From Flavobacteriales bacterium (GTDB taxonomy: Bacteria; Bacteroidota; Bacteroidia; Flavobacteriales_F; PHOS-HE28), in the NCBI GenBank assembly GCA_016788285.1, contig JAEUSW010000211.1, positions 1 to 38,429 of the forward strand: a stretch of 38,429 bases of DNA, given 5' to 3'. A model generated the notes under the pieces. The model made no database searches. It worked only from the letters and a program-made list of their open reading frames with translations, and was not told the origin of the DNA. Shown here one piece after another: positions 31,109 to 38,023 of this stretch. The position numbers were made by a program, and so were the translations under genes. Position 1 is the first letter of the stretch. Each line of letters starts with the position of its first letter.

Positions 31109-31555
31109 ATGAACAGCGCACCCCTCCGGCCCGCCGTCCTCGCCCTTTCGGTGTGGCTGATGGGCTGCTCCGCGGAGGAACAGGACTTCCGCGAGGTCGA
31201 GGTCAGGTCCGCCATCACCCGCGTGATGGAGGAGCAGGAGGCGGCCTGGGACCGGGGCGACATCCGCGGCTTCATGGCCGGCTACGCCGAGGCGGCCTGC
31301 TTCATCACGGCGAAGGAGCGGACCTGCGGGCGTGAGGCGGTGACCCAGCGCTACCTGAAGCGGTACCCGGACAGGACGAGCATGGGCGACCTGCGGTTCG
31401 GCATCTCCGAGGTGCTTGCCGTGGGCCGCGCACATGCGTGGTGCACCGGCACCTGGACGCTGGTGCGGTCCGCCGACACCTTGAGCGGAGGCTTCAGCCT
31501 GCTGTGGCAGCAGGACCCGGACGGGTGGCGGGTGGTCCGCGACCACACCTATTGA
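31109..31555 (+). CDS. SnoaL/DUF4440-like lipoprotein
   Basis: A 148-aa lipoprotein with lipobox LMGC (MNSAPLRPAVLALSVWLMGCSAEE). The mature part is an NTF2-like cone (DUF4440/SnoaL type): a first helix VRSAITRVMEEQEAAWDRGDIRGFMAGYAEAACF, then GREAVTQRYLKRYPD, and strands HAWCTGTWTLVRSADTLSGGFSLLWQQDPDGWRVVRDHTY. NTF2-like proteins of this sort bind or turn over small molecules; the ligand is unknown. It is the first chromosomal gene after the element, and the rhomboid gene follows after 18 nt with its own -7 box. Confidence 0.85.
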   Translation: MNSAPLRPAVLALSVWLMGCSAEEQDFREVEVRSAITRVMEEQEAAWDRGDIRGFMAGYAEAACFITAKERTCGREAVTQRYLKRYPDRTSMGDLRFGISEVLAVGRAHAWCTGTWTLVRSADTLSGGFSLLWQQDPDGWRVVRDHTY

Positions 31556-31560
31556 GCCGC

Positions 31561-31568
31561 TACTTTCG
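31561..31568 (+). promoter_or_regulatory. -7 element TACTTTCG of the rhomboid gene
   Basis: A one-base variant of TAnnTTTG ending 5 nt before ATG 31574. It lies in the 18-nt gap after the lipoprotein stop and would give a nearly leaderless transcript. Confidence 0.45.
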
Positions 31569-31573
31569 CCGCC

Positions 31574-32197
31574 ATGTCCGCCACGGTGGTCATTCTGGCC
31601 CTCACCGTCCTGGTGTCCGTGCTGGCGTTCCGCGATCGGCGCCTGTTCGACACGCTCGCCTTCGAGCCCTTCGTGGTGCATGCCCGGAACGACCTCCATC
31701 GCTTCGTGACCCATGCGCTGGTGCACGCCGACTGGCCGCACCTGTTCGTCAATATGTACGTTCTGTACGGGTTCGGTCCCTTCGTGGAGGGCTACCTGTC
31801 CGGGCTCACTCCGCTATCGGGCACGTGGTTGTTCGTCATCCTGTACGTCACGGCCGCGGTGGTGGCCTGTGTGCCGGGTTACGGCCGCCACAAGCACGAC
31901 CCGCGCTATCGGGCGGTGGGGGCGAGCGGGGCGGTGTCCGCCGTGCTCTTCGCGCACATCCTCATCCTGCCGACGGCCGAAGTGGGCCTCTTCCTGCTGC
32001 CGTTCGGGCTGCCTTCGGCCGTCTTCGGCGCGCTCTACCTCATCTACGAAGGCACCATGCACCGGCGCGGTGGCGATCATGTGGCGCATGACGCCCACCT
32101 GATGGGGGCGTTGCACGGCGTGCTCTTCGTGGTGGTGCTGCGTCCGGCCCTGGTGCCGGCCTTCTTCCGTTCGCTCACCGAACTGCTGCCCGGATGA
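31574..32197 (+). CDS. Rhomboid-family intramembrane serine protease
   Basis: A 207-aa inner-membrane protease that cleaves transmembrane substrates. The family signatures are present: RFVTHALVHADWPHLFVNMYVLYGFG (with His56 and Asn60), GASG with catalytic Ser118, and AHLMGALHG with catalytic His175 (HxxGxxxG). Six hydrophobic segments can be counted. The substrate is unknown. The 3' end overlaps the next gene by 4 bp (ATGA at 32194-32197), so rhomboid, phosphatase and aminotransferase likely form one operon. Confidence 0.92.
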   Translation: MSATVVILALTVLVSVLAFRDRRLFDTLAFEPFVVHARNDLHRFVTHALVHADWPHLFVNMYVLYGFGPFVEGYLSGLTPLSGTWLFVILYVTAAVVACVPGYGRHKHDPRYRAVGASGAVSAVLFAHILILPTAEVGLFLLPFGLPSAVFGALYLIYEGTMHRRGGDHVAHDAHLMGALHGVLFVVVLRPALVPAFFRSLTELLPG

Positions 32198-32688
32198 AGC
32201 CACGGCCCGCCCTCTTCCTGGACCGTGACGGCGTGGTGAACCGCGAGCGCGGCGAGCACACCTGGCGCATGGAGGACTTCGAGGTGCTGCCCGATGTGGC
32301 GGACGTGGTGGCCGCGTTCAACCGCAAGGGCTGGGCGGTGGTGATCGTGAGCAACCAGAGCGGCATCGGGCTGGGCCTGTACACCAGGGCCGACGTGGAG
32401 CGGCTGCATCGTTATCTTCACGACCACCTGCACCAGCACGGGGCCCACGTGGACGACATCCTCTACTGCCCGCACCACCCCTCGAAGGGGCGCTGCCTCT
32501 GCCGCAAACCGTCCGCCCTGCTGATGGAACGCGCCATCGCGCTTCACGGCATCGACCCGGCGCGCTCGGTGATGGTGGGCGATCGGGAGCGCGACATCGA
32601 GGCGGCGGCCGGCGTGGGGGTGCGCGGGGTGCTGATCCCCTCCAACGCGGGCCTCGCCGCGGCCCTGGAACACGCCGGCATCACCTGA
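32194..32688 (+). CDS. HAD-IIIA phosphatase (GmhB/HisB-N type)
   Basis: A 164-aa cytosolic phosphatase. The motifs are LFLDRDGVVN with nucleophile Asp10 and acid Asp12, IVSNQSGIG (motif II), CRKPSALLM with Lys (motif III) and MVGDRERDIEAA (motif IV). The zinc-binding loop with Cys92, His94, Cys101 and Cys103 (CPHHPSKGRCLC) is the hallmark of D-glycero-D-manno-heptose-1,7-bisphosphate phosphatase and of the HisB N-domain. GmhB is more likely, as no histidine genes are nearby. Translation is coupled to the rhomboid gene. Confidence 0.85.
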   Translation: MKPRPALFLDRDGVVNRERGEHTWRMEDFEVLPDVADVVAAFNRKGWAVVIVSNQSGIGLGLYTRADVERLHRYLHDHLHQHGAHVDDILYCPHHPSKGRCLCRKPSALLMERAIALHGIDPARSVMVGDRERDIEAAAGVGVRGVLIPSNAGLAAALEHAGIT

Positions 32689-32690
32689 GC

Positions 32691-33533
32691 ATGGAGCGCT
32701 TCGTCGACCTCAACGGGGAGATGCTGCCGGCGGACCGGCCGGTGATCACGCTCGAGAACCGGGCCTTCCACTATGGCGACGGGCTCTTCGAGAGCATCCG
32801 CGTGGTGAACGGCCGCCCGCGCTTCCTCGATGCCCACTGGGCCCGTCTGGTGGAAGGCTGCAAGCTCCTGCGCATCGACCTGCCCGCCGGGTTCGACCGC
32901 GATGCCCTGGAACGCGCCATCATCCGGCTGGCCGAGCGCAACGCCGCACGCAGCGCCAGATGCCGGCTCACCCTGTTCCGCGATGCCCGGGGCCACTACC
33001 GGCCCGACGGGCATCGGGGCGGATATGCCATCGAGCTCACCCCCCTGGCGGAGGACACGTACACGCTGAACGAACGCGGGTTGATGGTCGACATCTACCC
33101 CGACATGCGAAAGCCGGTGAACGCACTGGCCGTGCACAAGACGCTGAACTGCCAGTACTACGTGATGGCCTCCCTGTGGAGCGAGGCGCGCGGGCTGGAT
33201 GACTGCCTGTTGCAGAACGACAGGGGCAACATCATCGAGAGCAGCACCGGCAATCTGTTCATCGTGAGCAATGGCGTGCTGTACACGCCATCGCTGGCGG
33301 ATGGCTGCCTGGGGGGCGTGATGCGGATGCAGGTGATCAACCTGGCCCTGGCGAACGGGATCAAGGTGTACGAATGCTCGCTGAACCCGCAGAACCTGCT
33401 GGCCGCCGACGAGCTCTTCTTCACCAACGCCGTACGCGGGGTGCAGTGGGTGGCCACCTACCGCACGAAGCGCTACACGCACCGCATGGCACAGCTGGTG
33501 ATCGACCTGCTGGCACGCACCGTGGTCAGTTGA
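32691..33533 (+). CDS. PLP-dependent aminotransferase class IV (IlvE/PabC-like)
   Basis: A 280-aa fold-type IV aminotransferase or lyase. It shows RAFHYGDGLFESIRVVNGRPRFLDAHWARL at the N-terminus, the PLP Lys150 in ALAVHKTLNCQYYVMA, NIIESSTGNLFIV with the PLP-contacting Glu, and a C-terminal ELFFTNAVRGVQWV. Members include branched-chain aminotransferase, D-amino-acid aminotransferase and aminodeoxychorismate lyase, which cannot be separated by eye; the size and lack of an adjacent ilv cluster slightly favour a PabC-like enzyme. It starts 3 nt after the phosphatase. Its TGA lies 3 nt past the TGA of the converging YqgE gene, an 8-bp overlap. Confidence 0.85.
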   Translation: MERFVDLNGEMLPADRPVITLENRAFHYGDGLFESIRVVNGRPRFLDAHWARLVEGCKLLRIDLPAGFDRDALERAIIRLAERNAARSARCRLTLFRDARGHYRPDGHRGGYAIELTPLAEDTYTLNERGLMVDIYPDMRKPVNALAVHKTLNCQYYVMASLWSEARGLDDCLLQNDRGNIIESSTGNLFIVSNGVLYTPSLADGCLGGVMRMQVINLALANGIKVYECSLNPQNLLAADELFFTNAVRGVQWVATYRTKRYTHRMAQLVIDLLARTVVS

Positions 33534-34113
33534 GGGCGGGGTCCTCGGGGAAGTTGGCCAGGGGGGCGAAGGCCTTGCCCATGGCGCGCAGCGAATCGCC
33601 CCAGAGGTCCTTCACCTGGGTGTTCATCACGTGCCGCTTGGTGGCCTGCGCCACGATCCACGACCGCTGGCCCAGCTCCTTCTCCAGCTGCTGCTCCCCC
33701 CAACCGGAATACCCGACGAAGAAGCGCACGTGGCGGGACAGCCGCGGGTCGGCGGTGAGCAGGGCGCGCAGCTGGTCGAAGTCTCCGCCCATGTGCACGC
33801 CGTCCATCACCTCCAGGCTGCCCTCCACGCGGGTGCCGAAGGTGTGCAGGTAGTAGAGGTTGCCGCTCTGCACGGGCCCGCCGATGCTGACCCGGGTATG
33901 GATGGGCGGCATGTTCTCCATCAGGTCGCCGATGTCCATGTCCAGGTAGCGGTTGAGCACGAAGCCGAACGATCCCTCGGCGTTGTGCTCGCACAAGAGC
34001 ACCACCGTTCGCCGGAAGTAGGGGTCCGGCAGATAGGGTTCGCTGATCAGCAGGCGGCCGCGCGCCGGTTCCACCGTGCTCTCCGGATCCAGGTCGAGGA
34101 GGTCCCTGCCCAT
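33526..34113 (-). CDS. YqgE/AlgH family protein (UPF0301)
   Basis: A 195-aa cytosolic protein with the family signatures GRLLISEPYLPDPYFRRTVVLLCEHNAEGSFGFVLNR, SIGGPVQSGNLYYLH, and RFFVGYSGWGEQQLEKEL. The family is widespread and its function unsettled (transcription control has been proposed for AlgH). ATG 34113 follows TACCTTGA (34126-34133, minus strand), a -7 variant ending 12 nt before the start. It is divergent from pdxH, with a spacer of about 90 bp, and converges on the aminotransferase gene with an 8-bp overlap. Confidence 0.92.
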   Translation of the reverse strand: MGRDLLDLDPESTVEPARGRLLISEPYLPDPYFRRTVVLLCEHNAEGSFGFVLNRYLDMDIGDLMENMPPIHTRVSIGGPVQSGNLYYLHTFGTRVEGSLEVMDGVHMGGDFDQLRALLTADPRLSRHVRFFVGYSGWGEQQLEKELGQRSWIVAQATKRHVMNTQVKDLWGDSLRAMGKAFAPLANFPEDPALN

Positions 34114-34177
34114 CGTGTGCGGTGGTCAAGGTACGGCCGAAGGCATCGCTGCGCGTCGCGCTGCGGCCATGAACGGA

Positions 34178-34185
34178 TATCTTCG
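34178..34185 (+). promoter_or_regulatory. -7 element TATCTTCG of pdxH
   Basis: TATCTTCG lies 19 nt before ATG 34205 and within the reading frame of the possible longer start at 34169. Its place argues for the shorter start. The opposite strand holds the yqgE -7 box at 34126-34133. Confidence 0.5.
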
Positions 34186-34204
34186 ACGCCATCAAACGGG
34201 AAGC

Positions 34205-34852
34205 ATGGAACGCGAGCGCTCGGTGGACCATCGGATCGATTACAGCAAGGCCGTCCTTCTTGAAGGCGACGCGGGGGACGATCCCTTCGCCCTGTTCGGC
34301 CGCTGGCTTCGCGCCGCGGAGGAGGAGGGGTTGCCCGAGCCGCATGCCATGACCCTGGCCACGGCGGGCTCGTTCAGCATCAGCTGCCGCGTGGTGCTGC
34401 TGCGATCGTTCGATCCGCAGGGCTTCGTGTTCTTCACCAACTACAACAGCCGCAAGGCCATGGACCTGGAGCGCGACCCGCGTGCGGCGCTCTCCTTCTT
34501 CTGGCCGCAGCAGGAGCGGCAGATCCGCATCGAGGGGAAGGTGGAGCGGGTGAGCGCCGAGGAGAGCGATCGCTACTTCAGGGAGCGTCCGCGTGAAAGC
34601 CAGGTGGGGGCGTGGGCCAGCGACCAGAGCCGGATGGCGGACGACCGGGCGCAGGTGGACGAGCGCTATGCGCGGTGGACCGAACGCTTCAAGGACCAGG
34701 CGGAGGTGCCGCGCCCGCTGCATTGGGGGGGCATGCGACTGCGGCCGGTGCGCATCGAGTTCTGGCAGGGCCGTCCGAGCCGCCTGCACGACCGCATCAT
34801 CTTCGAGCACTTCAGCGACGGCACCTGGAGCCGCATGCGGCTTCAGCCCTGA
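34205..34852 (+). CDS. pdxH: Pyridoxine/pyridoxamine 5'-phosphate oxidase
   Basis: A 215-aa FMN enzyme that makes PLP from PNP or PMP. Matches include AMTLATAGSFSISCRVVLLRSFDPQGFVFFTNYNSRKAMDL, ALSFFWPQQERQIRIEGKVERVS, YFRERPRESQVGAWASDQS and the C-terminal RPLHWGGMRLRPVRIEFWQGRPSRLHDRIIF, covering the FMN- and PLP-binding residues. The start at 34205 (MERERSVDHRIDYSKA) gives the normal family length and follows the -7 box; the in-frame ATG at 34169 would overlap that box. The transcript can end at the hairpin at 34858-34884. Confidence 0.95.
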   Translation: MERERSVDHRIDYSKAVLLEGDAGDDPFALFGRWLRAAEEEGLPEPHAMTLATAGSFSISCRVVLLRSFDPQGFVFFTNYNSRKAMDLERDPRAALSFFWPQQERQIRIEGKVERVSAEESDRYFRERPRESQVGAWASDQSRMADDRAQVDERYARWTERFKDQAEVPRPLHWGGMRLRPVRIEFWQGRPSRLHDRIIFEHFSDGTWSRMRLQP

Positions 34853-34857
34853 ACGAC

Positions 34858-34884
34858 GAAGCCCCCCGCGGTGCGGAGGGCTTC
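34858..34884. terminator. Hairpin between pdxH and thx
   Basis: GAAGCCC (34858-34864) pairs with GGGCTTC (34878-34884). It sits 5 nt after the pdxH stop and 17 nt past the stop of the converging thx gene, so it may act for both. Only short T or A runs flank it. Confidence 0.6.
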
Positions 34885-34901
34885 CTTGCGCTGCGGATCG
34901 A

Positions 34902-35141
34902 TCACTTCTTGGGTGCGGCCTTCTTGGCTGCGGCCTTCTTGGGAGCGGCTTTCTTGGCGGCGGCCTTTTTCGGGGCCGCTTTCTTGGCGGCCTTCTTCGC
35001 GGTGCCATCGGCGGCGGCACGCGTTGCGGTGGTGGCCTTCGCCCGCTCGCTCGCGCGCACCTTGCGCTTGCTCGGACGGCTCTTGCCGTGACTGCCTGCA
35101 CGCCGTTTGCCTTTCTTGGATCGGATGTCGCCTTTGCCCAT
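34902..35141 (-). CDS. thx: 30S ribosomal protein Thx with a Lys/Ala/Pro repeat tail
   Basis: A 79-aa basic protein. The first 25 residues (MGKGDIRSKKGKRRAGSHGK followed by SRPSK) match the Thx family of small-subunit peptides, which stabilise the 16S head. A linker follows (RKVRASERAKATTATRAAADG), then a tail of KKAAPKKAAA repeats (residues about 50-79). Thx is normally about 25-40 residues, so the H1-like tail is an extension. The tail is coded by near-identical 30-bp units at 34905-34998. ATG 35141 is 23 nt after TAGCTTCG (35165-35172, minus strand). The leader contains ACACAAAC, shared with the HU leader. Confidence 0.85.
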   Translation of the reverse strand: MGKGDIRSKKGKRRAGSHGKSRPSKRKVRASERAKATTATRAAADGTAKKAAKKAAPKKAAAKKAAPKKAAAKKAAPKK

Positions 35142-35245
35142 GGGGGTGTTGTTTGTGTTCGCCGCGAAGCTACCCGGGCGCGCACCGGAGGCACGGGCGC
35201 AAGTGCGCGCACTTGTCCACGCGCGGGTGTTCAGAAGGGCGGCGT

Positions 35246-35917
35246 TCAGCGCGCCGCATCGTCGCGCAGGCGCTGCTCGATGGCCTGCGCATCCTGCAAC
35301 GCGGCGCGCGTCCACTGCAGCTTCAGCGCGTTCACGTCCTGTTCGTCCAGCCTCCACGGCACGGTGCTGGCGCGCAGCCGCTGCATCACCGTGTAAAGCA
35401 CGATGCCGGCCGACACCGAGATGTTGTAGCTCTCCGTGAAGCCGTGCATCGGGATCCTCAGGGCGCCATCGCAGGCCGCGATGAGCTCCGCGCTCAACCC
35501 CTGGAGCTCGGTGCCGAAGCAGAAGGCGATGGGCCGGTCGATGGGCACGTTCTCCGGTGTCCACGCGTCGGCATGGGGCGTGGTGGCCACGATGCGATGA
35601 CCTCGGGCGCGCAGTCCGGCGATGCACTGGAGGGCGCCCTCCGGTCCGCCATGGCGGTGCACCGTGGTCCACTTGTCGCTGCCGAGCGCGATCTCCCGGT
35701 TCGCGGTGAAACGGTTCCGCGCCTCGATGGCGTGCACGTCCTGGATGCCGAGCAGGTCGCAGGTGCGCAGCACGGCGCTCGCGTTGTGGGCTTGATGAAG
35801 CTCCTCCAGGACCACGGTCACGTGCCGGGTGCGCTCGGGAGCGAGCCGTTCGAACAGCGCGCGCTTGTGCGGGGTGATGAAGGCGCCGAGCCGGTCGAGC
35901 AGGTCGATGTCGTCCAT
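35246..35917 (-). CDS. trmH: tRNA (Gm18) 2'-O-methyltransferase (SpoU/TrmH)
   Basis: A 223-aa SPOUT methyltransferase. The SpoU motifs are HNASAVLRTCDLLGIQDVHAIE (motif 1), AFCFGTELQGLSAELI (motif 2) and IPMHGFTESYNISVSAGIVLY (motif 3), which form the trefoil knot binding S-adenosylmethionine. The N-terminal ITPHKRALFERLAPERTRHVTVVLEELH and the length match TrmH, which methylates G18 of tRNA. Target specificity within SpoU is inferred. It lies between thx and HU, all on the minus strand. A strong hairpin (35930-35955) separates it from HU, and no clear -7 box was seen in front. Confidence 0.9.
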   Translation of the reverse strand: MDDIDLLDRLGAFITPHKRALFERLAPERTRHVTVVLEELHQAHNASAVLRTCDLLGIQDVHAIEARNRFTANREIALGSDKWTTVHRHGGPEGALQCIAGLRARGHRIVATTPHADAWTPENVPIDRPIAFCFGTELQGLSAELIAACDGALRIPMHGFTESYNISVSAGIVLYTVMQRLRASTVPWRLDEQDVNALKLQWTRAALQDAQAIEQRLRDDAAR

Positions 35918-35929
35918 GGGTGCAAAAGA

Positions 35930-35955
35930 AAAGGTCCCTCCGTGGAGGGACCTTT
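35930..35955 (-). terminator. Strong hairpin terminator after HU
   Basis: AAAGGTCCCTCC (35930-35941) pairs perfectly with GGAGGGACCTTT (35944-35955), a 12-bp stem. On the minus strand it is followed by a T-rich stretch, TTCTTTTGC, so it should end the HU transcript 18 nt after the stop. Confidence 0.85.
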
Positions 35956-35973
35956 CCGAAGATGAACGGGTGC

Positions 35974-36252
35974 TTACTTCACCTTGTTGGAGAGGTCGGC
36001 ACCGGCCTTGAACTTCACGACCTTCTTGGCCGCGATCTTGATCTCCTTGCCCGTCTGGGGGTTGCGGCCCTTGCGAGCGGCGCGCTTGGAGATGGAGAAC
36101 GTTCCGAAGCCCACGAGGGCCACGCGATCACCCTTCTTGAGGGCCTTGGTGGTGTTGTTCACGAAGGCATCCAGAGCGCGCTTGGCGTCGGCCTTGGAGA
36201 TCTTCGCTTCGGCGGCGATCGACTCGATCAGTTCAGCTTTGTTCAGTCCCAT
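35974..36252 (-). CDS. HU-family histone-like DNA-binding protein
   Basis: A 92-aa nucleoid protein. [31 protein letters not shown] forms the dimerisation helices; [42 protein letters not shown] carries the DNA-binding arm with the intercalating Pro (GRNPQTG). This is the HU/IHF family, and the short, complete form fits HU. It has the best promoter in the window and a C/A-rich leader of about 40 nt with a repeated ACACAAAC, consistent with high expression. ATG 36252 opens the conserved helix; an upstream in-frame ATG at 36324 would overlap the promoter. Confidence 0.95.
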   Translation of the reverse strand: MGLNKAELIESIAAEAKISKADAKRALDAFVNNTTKALKKGDRVALVGFGTFSISKRAARKGRNPQTGKEIKIAAKKVVKFKAGADLSNKVK

Positions 36253-36264
36253 GTTCGTTAGGAG

Positions 36265-36286
36265 GTTTGTGTGAGTGTTTGTGTGA
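36265..36286 (+). repeat. GTTTGTGTGA direct repeat in the HU leader
   Basis: Two identical 10-mers at 36265-36274 and 36277-36286 (TCACACAAAC on the mRNA strand), spaced 12 nt. They lie between the promoter and the ATG of HU. A related GTTTGTGT is at 35151-35158 in the thx leader. They could help ribosome loading or bind a regulator. Confidence 0.6.
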
Positions 36287-36294
36287 ACTCGTCG

Positions 36295-36324
36295 CAAAAG
36301 TATTCGGAGACCCGCGCCTGTCAA
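36295..36324 (-). promoter_or_regulatory. HU promoter, TTGACA-N-TACTTTTG
   Basis: On the minus strand TTG (36324-36322, within TTGACA) is followed by 19 nt and TACTTTTG (36302-36295). This is the exact Bacteroidota sigma-70 layout TTG-N19-TAnnTTTG. The upstream side is locally AT-rich (around 36345-36375), which may act as an UP-like element. Confidence 0.85.
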
Positions 36325-36443
36325 GGGTTTCCGGATGGGTGCCCGGAAAATGTTGAAAAATCAGGGGTTTTGTTGATAAGTGCGCCTGAATCCCGCCCCC
36401 AGTAAGGGTTTGCGGAGAGGGCATCGGTCGGAGGAGAAGGAGC

Positions 36444-36473
36444 CGTTGGCTCAACGCTTCGGGTCGCGACCCG
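36444..36473. other. Adjacent small palindromes between fmt and HU
   Basis: CGTTG/CAACG (36444-36456) and the perfect 14-bp palindrome CGGGTCGCGACCCG (36460-36473) lie just past the fmt stop (36484, minus strand). There is no T-run, so termination is uncertain. The rest of the 231-bp gap (36253-36483) holds the HU leader and promoter and no gene. Confidence 0.4.
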
Positions 36474-36483
36474 CGCCCAGCGC

Positions 36484-37437
36484 TCACTTCAGGCGGATCA
36501 CCTCACGCAAACCCGCGCGGAACGCGTCACCGGTCATTCGCCGGCGTCCTTCGGGCTGCACATCCACCAGGCGCAACACCCCGTCACCACAGGCCACCAG
36601 AAGATCGGGGCCATCCTGCAGCACCGTGCCTGGATCGGCGTTCGGCGGCCGGTCGGTGCGTTCGGTGCGCAGGACCTTGAAGTGCTCCGTGCGTCCATCC
36701 GCGCGCAGCAGCTCCGTCCACGCGCCCGGCACCGGGGAGAGCCCACGCACATGGTCGTGCACCTTCGCCGCGGGCCACGACCAATCGATCCTGCAGGTGG
36801 CGGGGGTGAGCTTCGGGGCCTCGCGCAGGGCAGCGCCGCTGGACAGTTCATCCTGGCGTGTGGGAGCGAGCGCGCCGCCCGCCAGGCCGTGCACCGTGCG
36901 CACCAGCAGCATCGCCCCCAGGGAGGCCATGCGGTCGTGCAGTTCCCCTGCGGTCTCGTCCGCGCCGATCGGCAGCGTCTCCTGCAACAGCACGTCGCCG
37001 GTATCGATGGCCTGTTGGAGCAGGAAGGTGGTGAGCCCGGTGCTGTGCTCGCCGTCCATCACGGCCCGGTTGATCGGTGCCGCACCGCGGTACTGCGGCA
37101 ACAGCGACGCATGCAGGTTGATGGTGCCCAGCCGGGGCATGCGCCACACCACCTCGGGCAGCATGCGGAAGGCGACGACCACGAAGAGATCGGCACCGCA
37201 GGCGCGGAGCTCCTCCAGGAAGCCTTCGTCCCGCAAGCGTTCCGGTTGAAGCACACGCAGCCCCAGGCGTTGCGCCGCCTCCTTCACCGCCGATGCGCGC
37301 AGCTGGCGACCACGACCCGCCGGCCGGTCCGGTGCGGTGACCACGGCGGCGATGGGGATGCCGGCGGTGTGGAGGGCCTCCAGGGAGGAGACGGCGAAGG
37401 GCGGCGTGCCCATGAAGACGATGCGGGGTGCGCTCAT
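36484..37437 (-). CDS. fmt: Methionyl-tRNA formyltransferase
   Basis: A 317-aa enzyme that formylates initiator Met-tRNA. The N-terminal domain has IVFMGTPPFAVSSLEAL, VVTAPDRPAGRGRQL, and the catalytic set Asn107, His109 and Asp145 in INLHASLLPQYRGAAPI and AIDTGDVLLQ. The C-terminal OB-like tRNA-binding domain starts near KVHDHVRGLSPVPGAWTEL. ATG 37437 is the usual start (MSAPRIVFMG). It lies 13 nt downstream of the glycosylase gene, so recQ, glycosylase and fmt may be co-transcribed. Confidence 0.95.
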   Translation of the reverse strand: MSAPRIVFMGTPPFAVSSLEALHTAGIPIAAVVTAPDRPAGRGRQLRASAVKEAAQRLGLRVLQPERLRDEGFLEELRACGADLFVVVAFRMLPEVVWRMPRLGTINLHASLLPQYRGAAPINRAVMDGEHSTGLTTFLLQQAIDTGDVLLQETLPIGADETAGELHDRMASLGAMLLVRTVHGLAGGALAPTRQDELSSGAALREAPKLTPATCRIDWSWPAAKVHDHVRGLSPVPGAWTELLRADGRTEHFKVLRTERTDRPPNADPGTVLQDGPDLLVACGDGVLRLVDVQPEGRRRMTGDAFRAGLREVIRLK

Positions 37438-37450
37438 GGCGCGAAGGTCA

Positions 37451-38020
37451 TCACTGGCGCACGATGCGGAAGCGATAGGGGAGCTGCGCGTCCGGGCCGG
37501 CGTAGTCCACCCCGATCCGCGGACCGATGGCGATGGACCGTGGATCGATCGCGAGCCCTTCATCGGCGACCCAGATGCGGCGCCCCAGCAGGTCGGTGCC
37601 GTCGTGCGAGCGGCGGATCCCCAGCGCCTGCGCCGCGGTGCCCGGTCCGTCGGTGCGTGCGCCCGGCCTGCCGCGCCGGCCATCGGCCTCGGCCTGTCCT
37701 TCAAGGATCCGCACACCCCGCAGCAGCACGGCGTGCGGTACCCCGACGGAATGCGTGACGATGTTGAAGAGGTGATGGATGCCGTAGCAGATGTAGACGT
37801 AGGCCGTGCCGCCCCGCGCGTACATCGATGCGTTGCGCTCGGTGCGCCGTCCGGCGAAGGCGTGCGAGGCCCGGTCGTCCACACCGGCATACGCCTCCGT
37901 CTCGGTGATCAGGCCCGAGACATGCGCGCCGTCGATCCGCGTGTGCACCACCTTGCCCAACAGGTCGCGTGCGATGCCCATCACATCGGTCCGCTCATAG
38001 AAGCTCCGGTCCAGGCGCAT
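37451..38020 (-). CDS. 3-methyladenine DNA glycosylase (AAG/MPG family)
   Basis: A 189-aa base-excision repair enzyme that removes alkylated purines. It has MRLDRSFYERTDVMGIARDLLGKVV, the active-site segment LITETEAYAGVDDRASHAF (with the catalytic Glu), the base-flipping region MYARGGTAYVYICYGIHHLFNIV, and the C-terminal GPRIGVDYAG. The full family length is present. It starts 3 nt after the recQ stop, so the two repair genes are probably co-transcribed. Confidence 0.93.
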   Translation of the reverse strand: MRLDRSFYERTDVMGIARDLLGKVVHTRIDGAHVSGLITETEAYAGVDDRASHAFAGRRTERNASMYARGGTAYVYICYGIHHLFNIVTHSVGVPHAVLLRGVRILEGQAEADGRRGRPGARTDGPGTAAQALGIRRSHDGTDLLGRRIWVADEGLAIDPRSIAIGPRIGVDYAGPDAQLPYRFRIVRQ

Positions 38021-38023
38021 CGG

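Noticed and set aside
34169-34204. Longer pdxH start (MNGYLRRHQTGS)
   Set aside because: It would put the -7-like TATCTTCG inside the coding region and exceeds the usual length; 34205 fits better.
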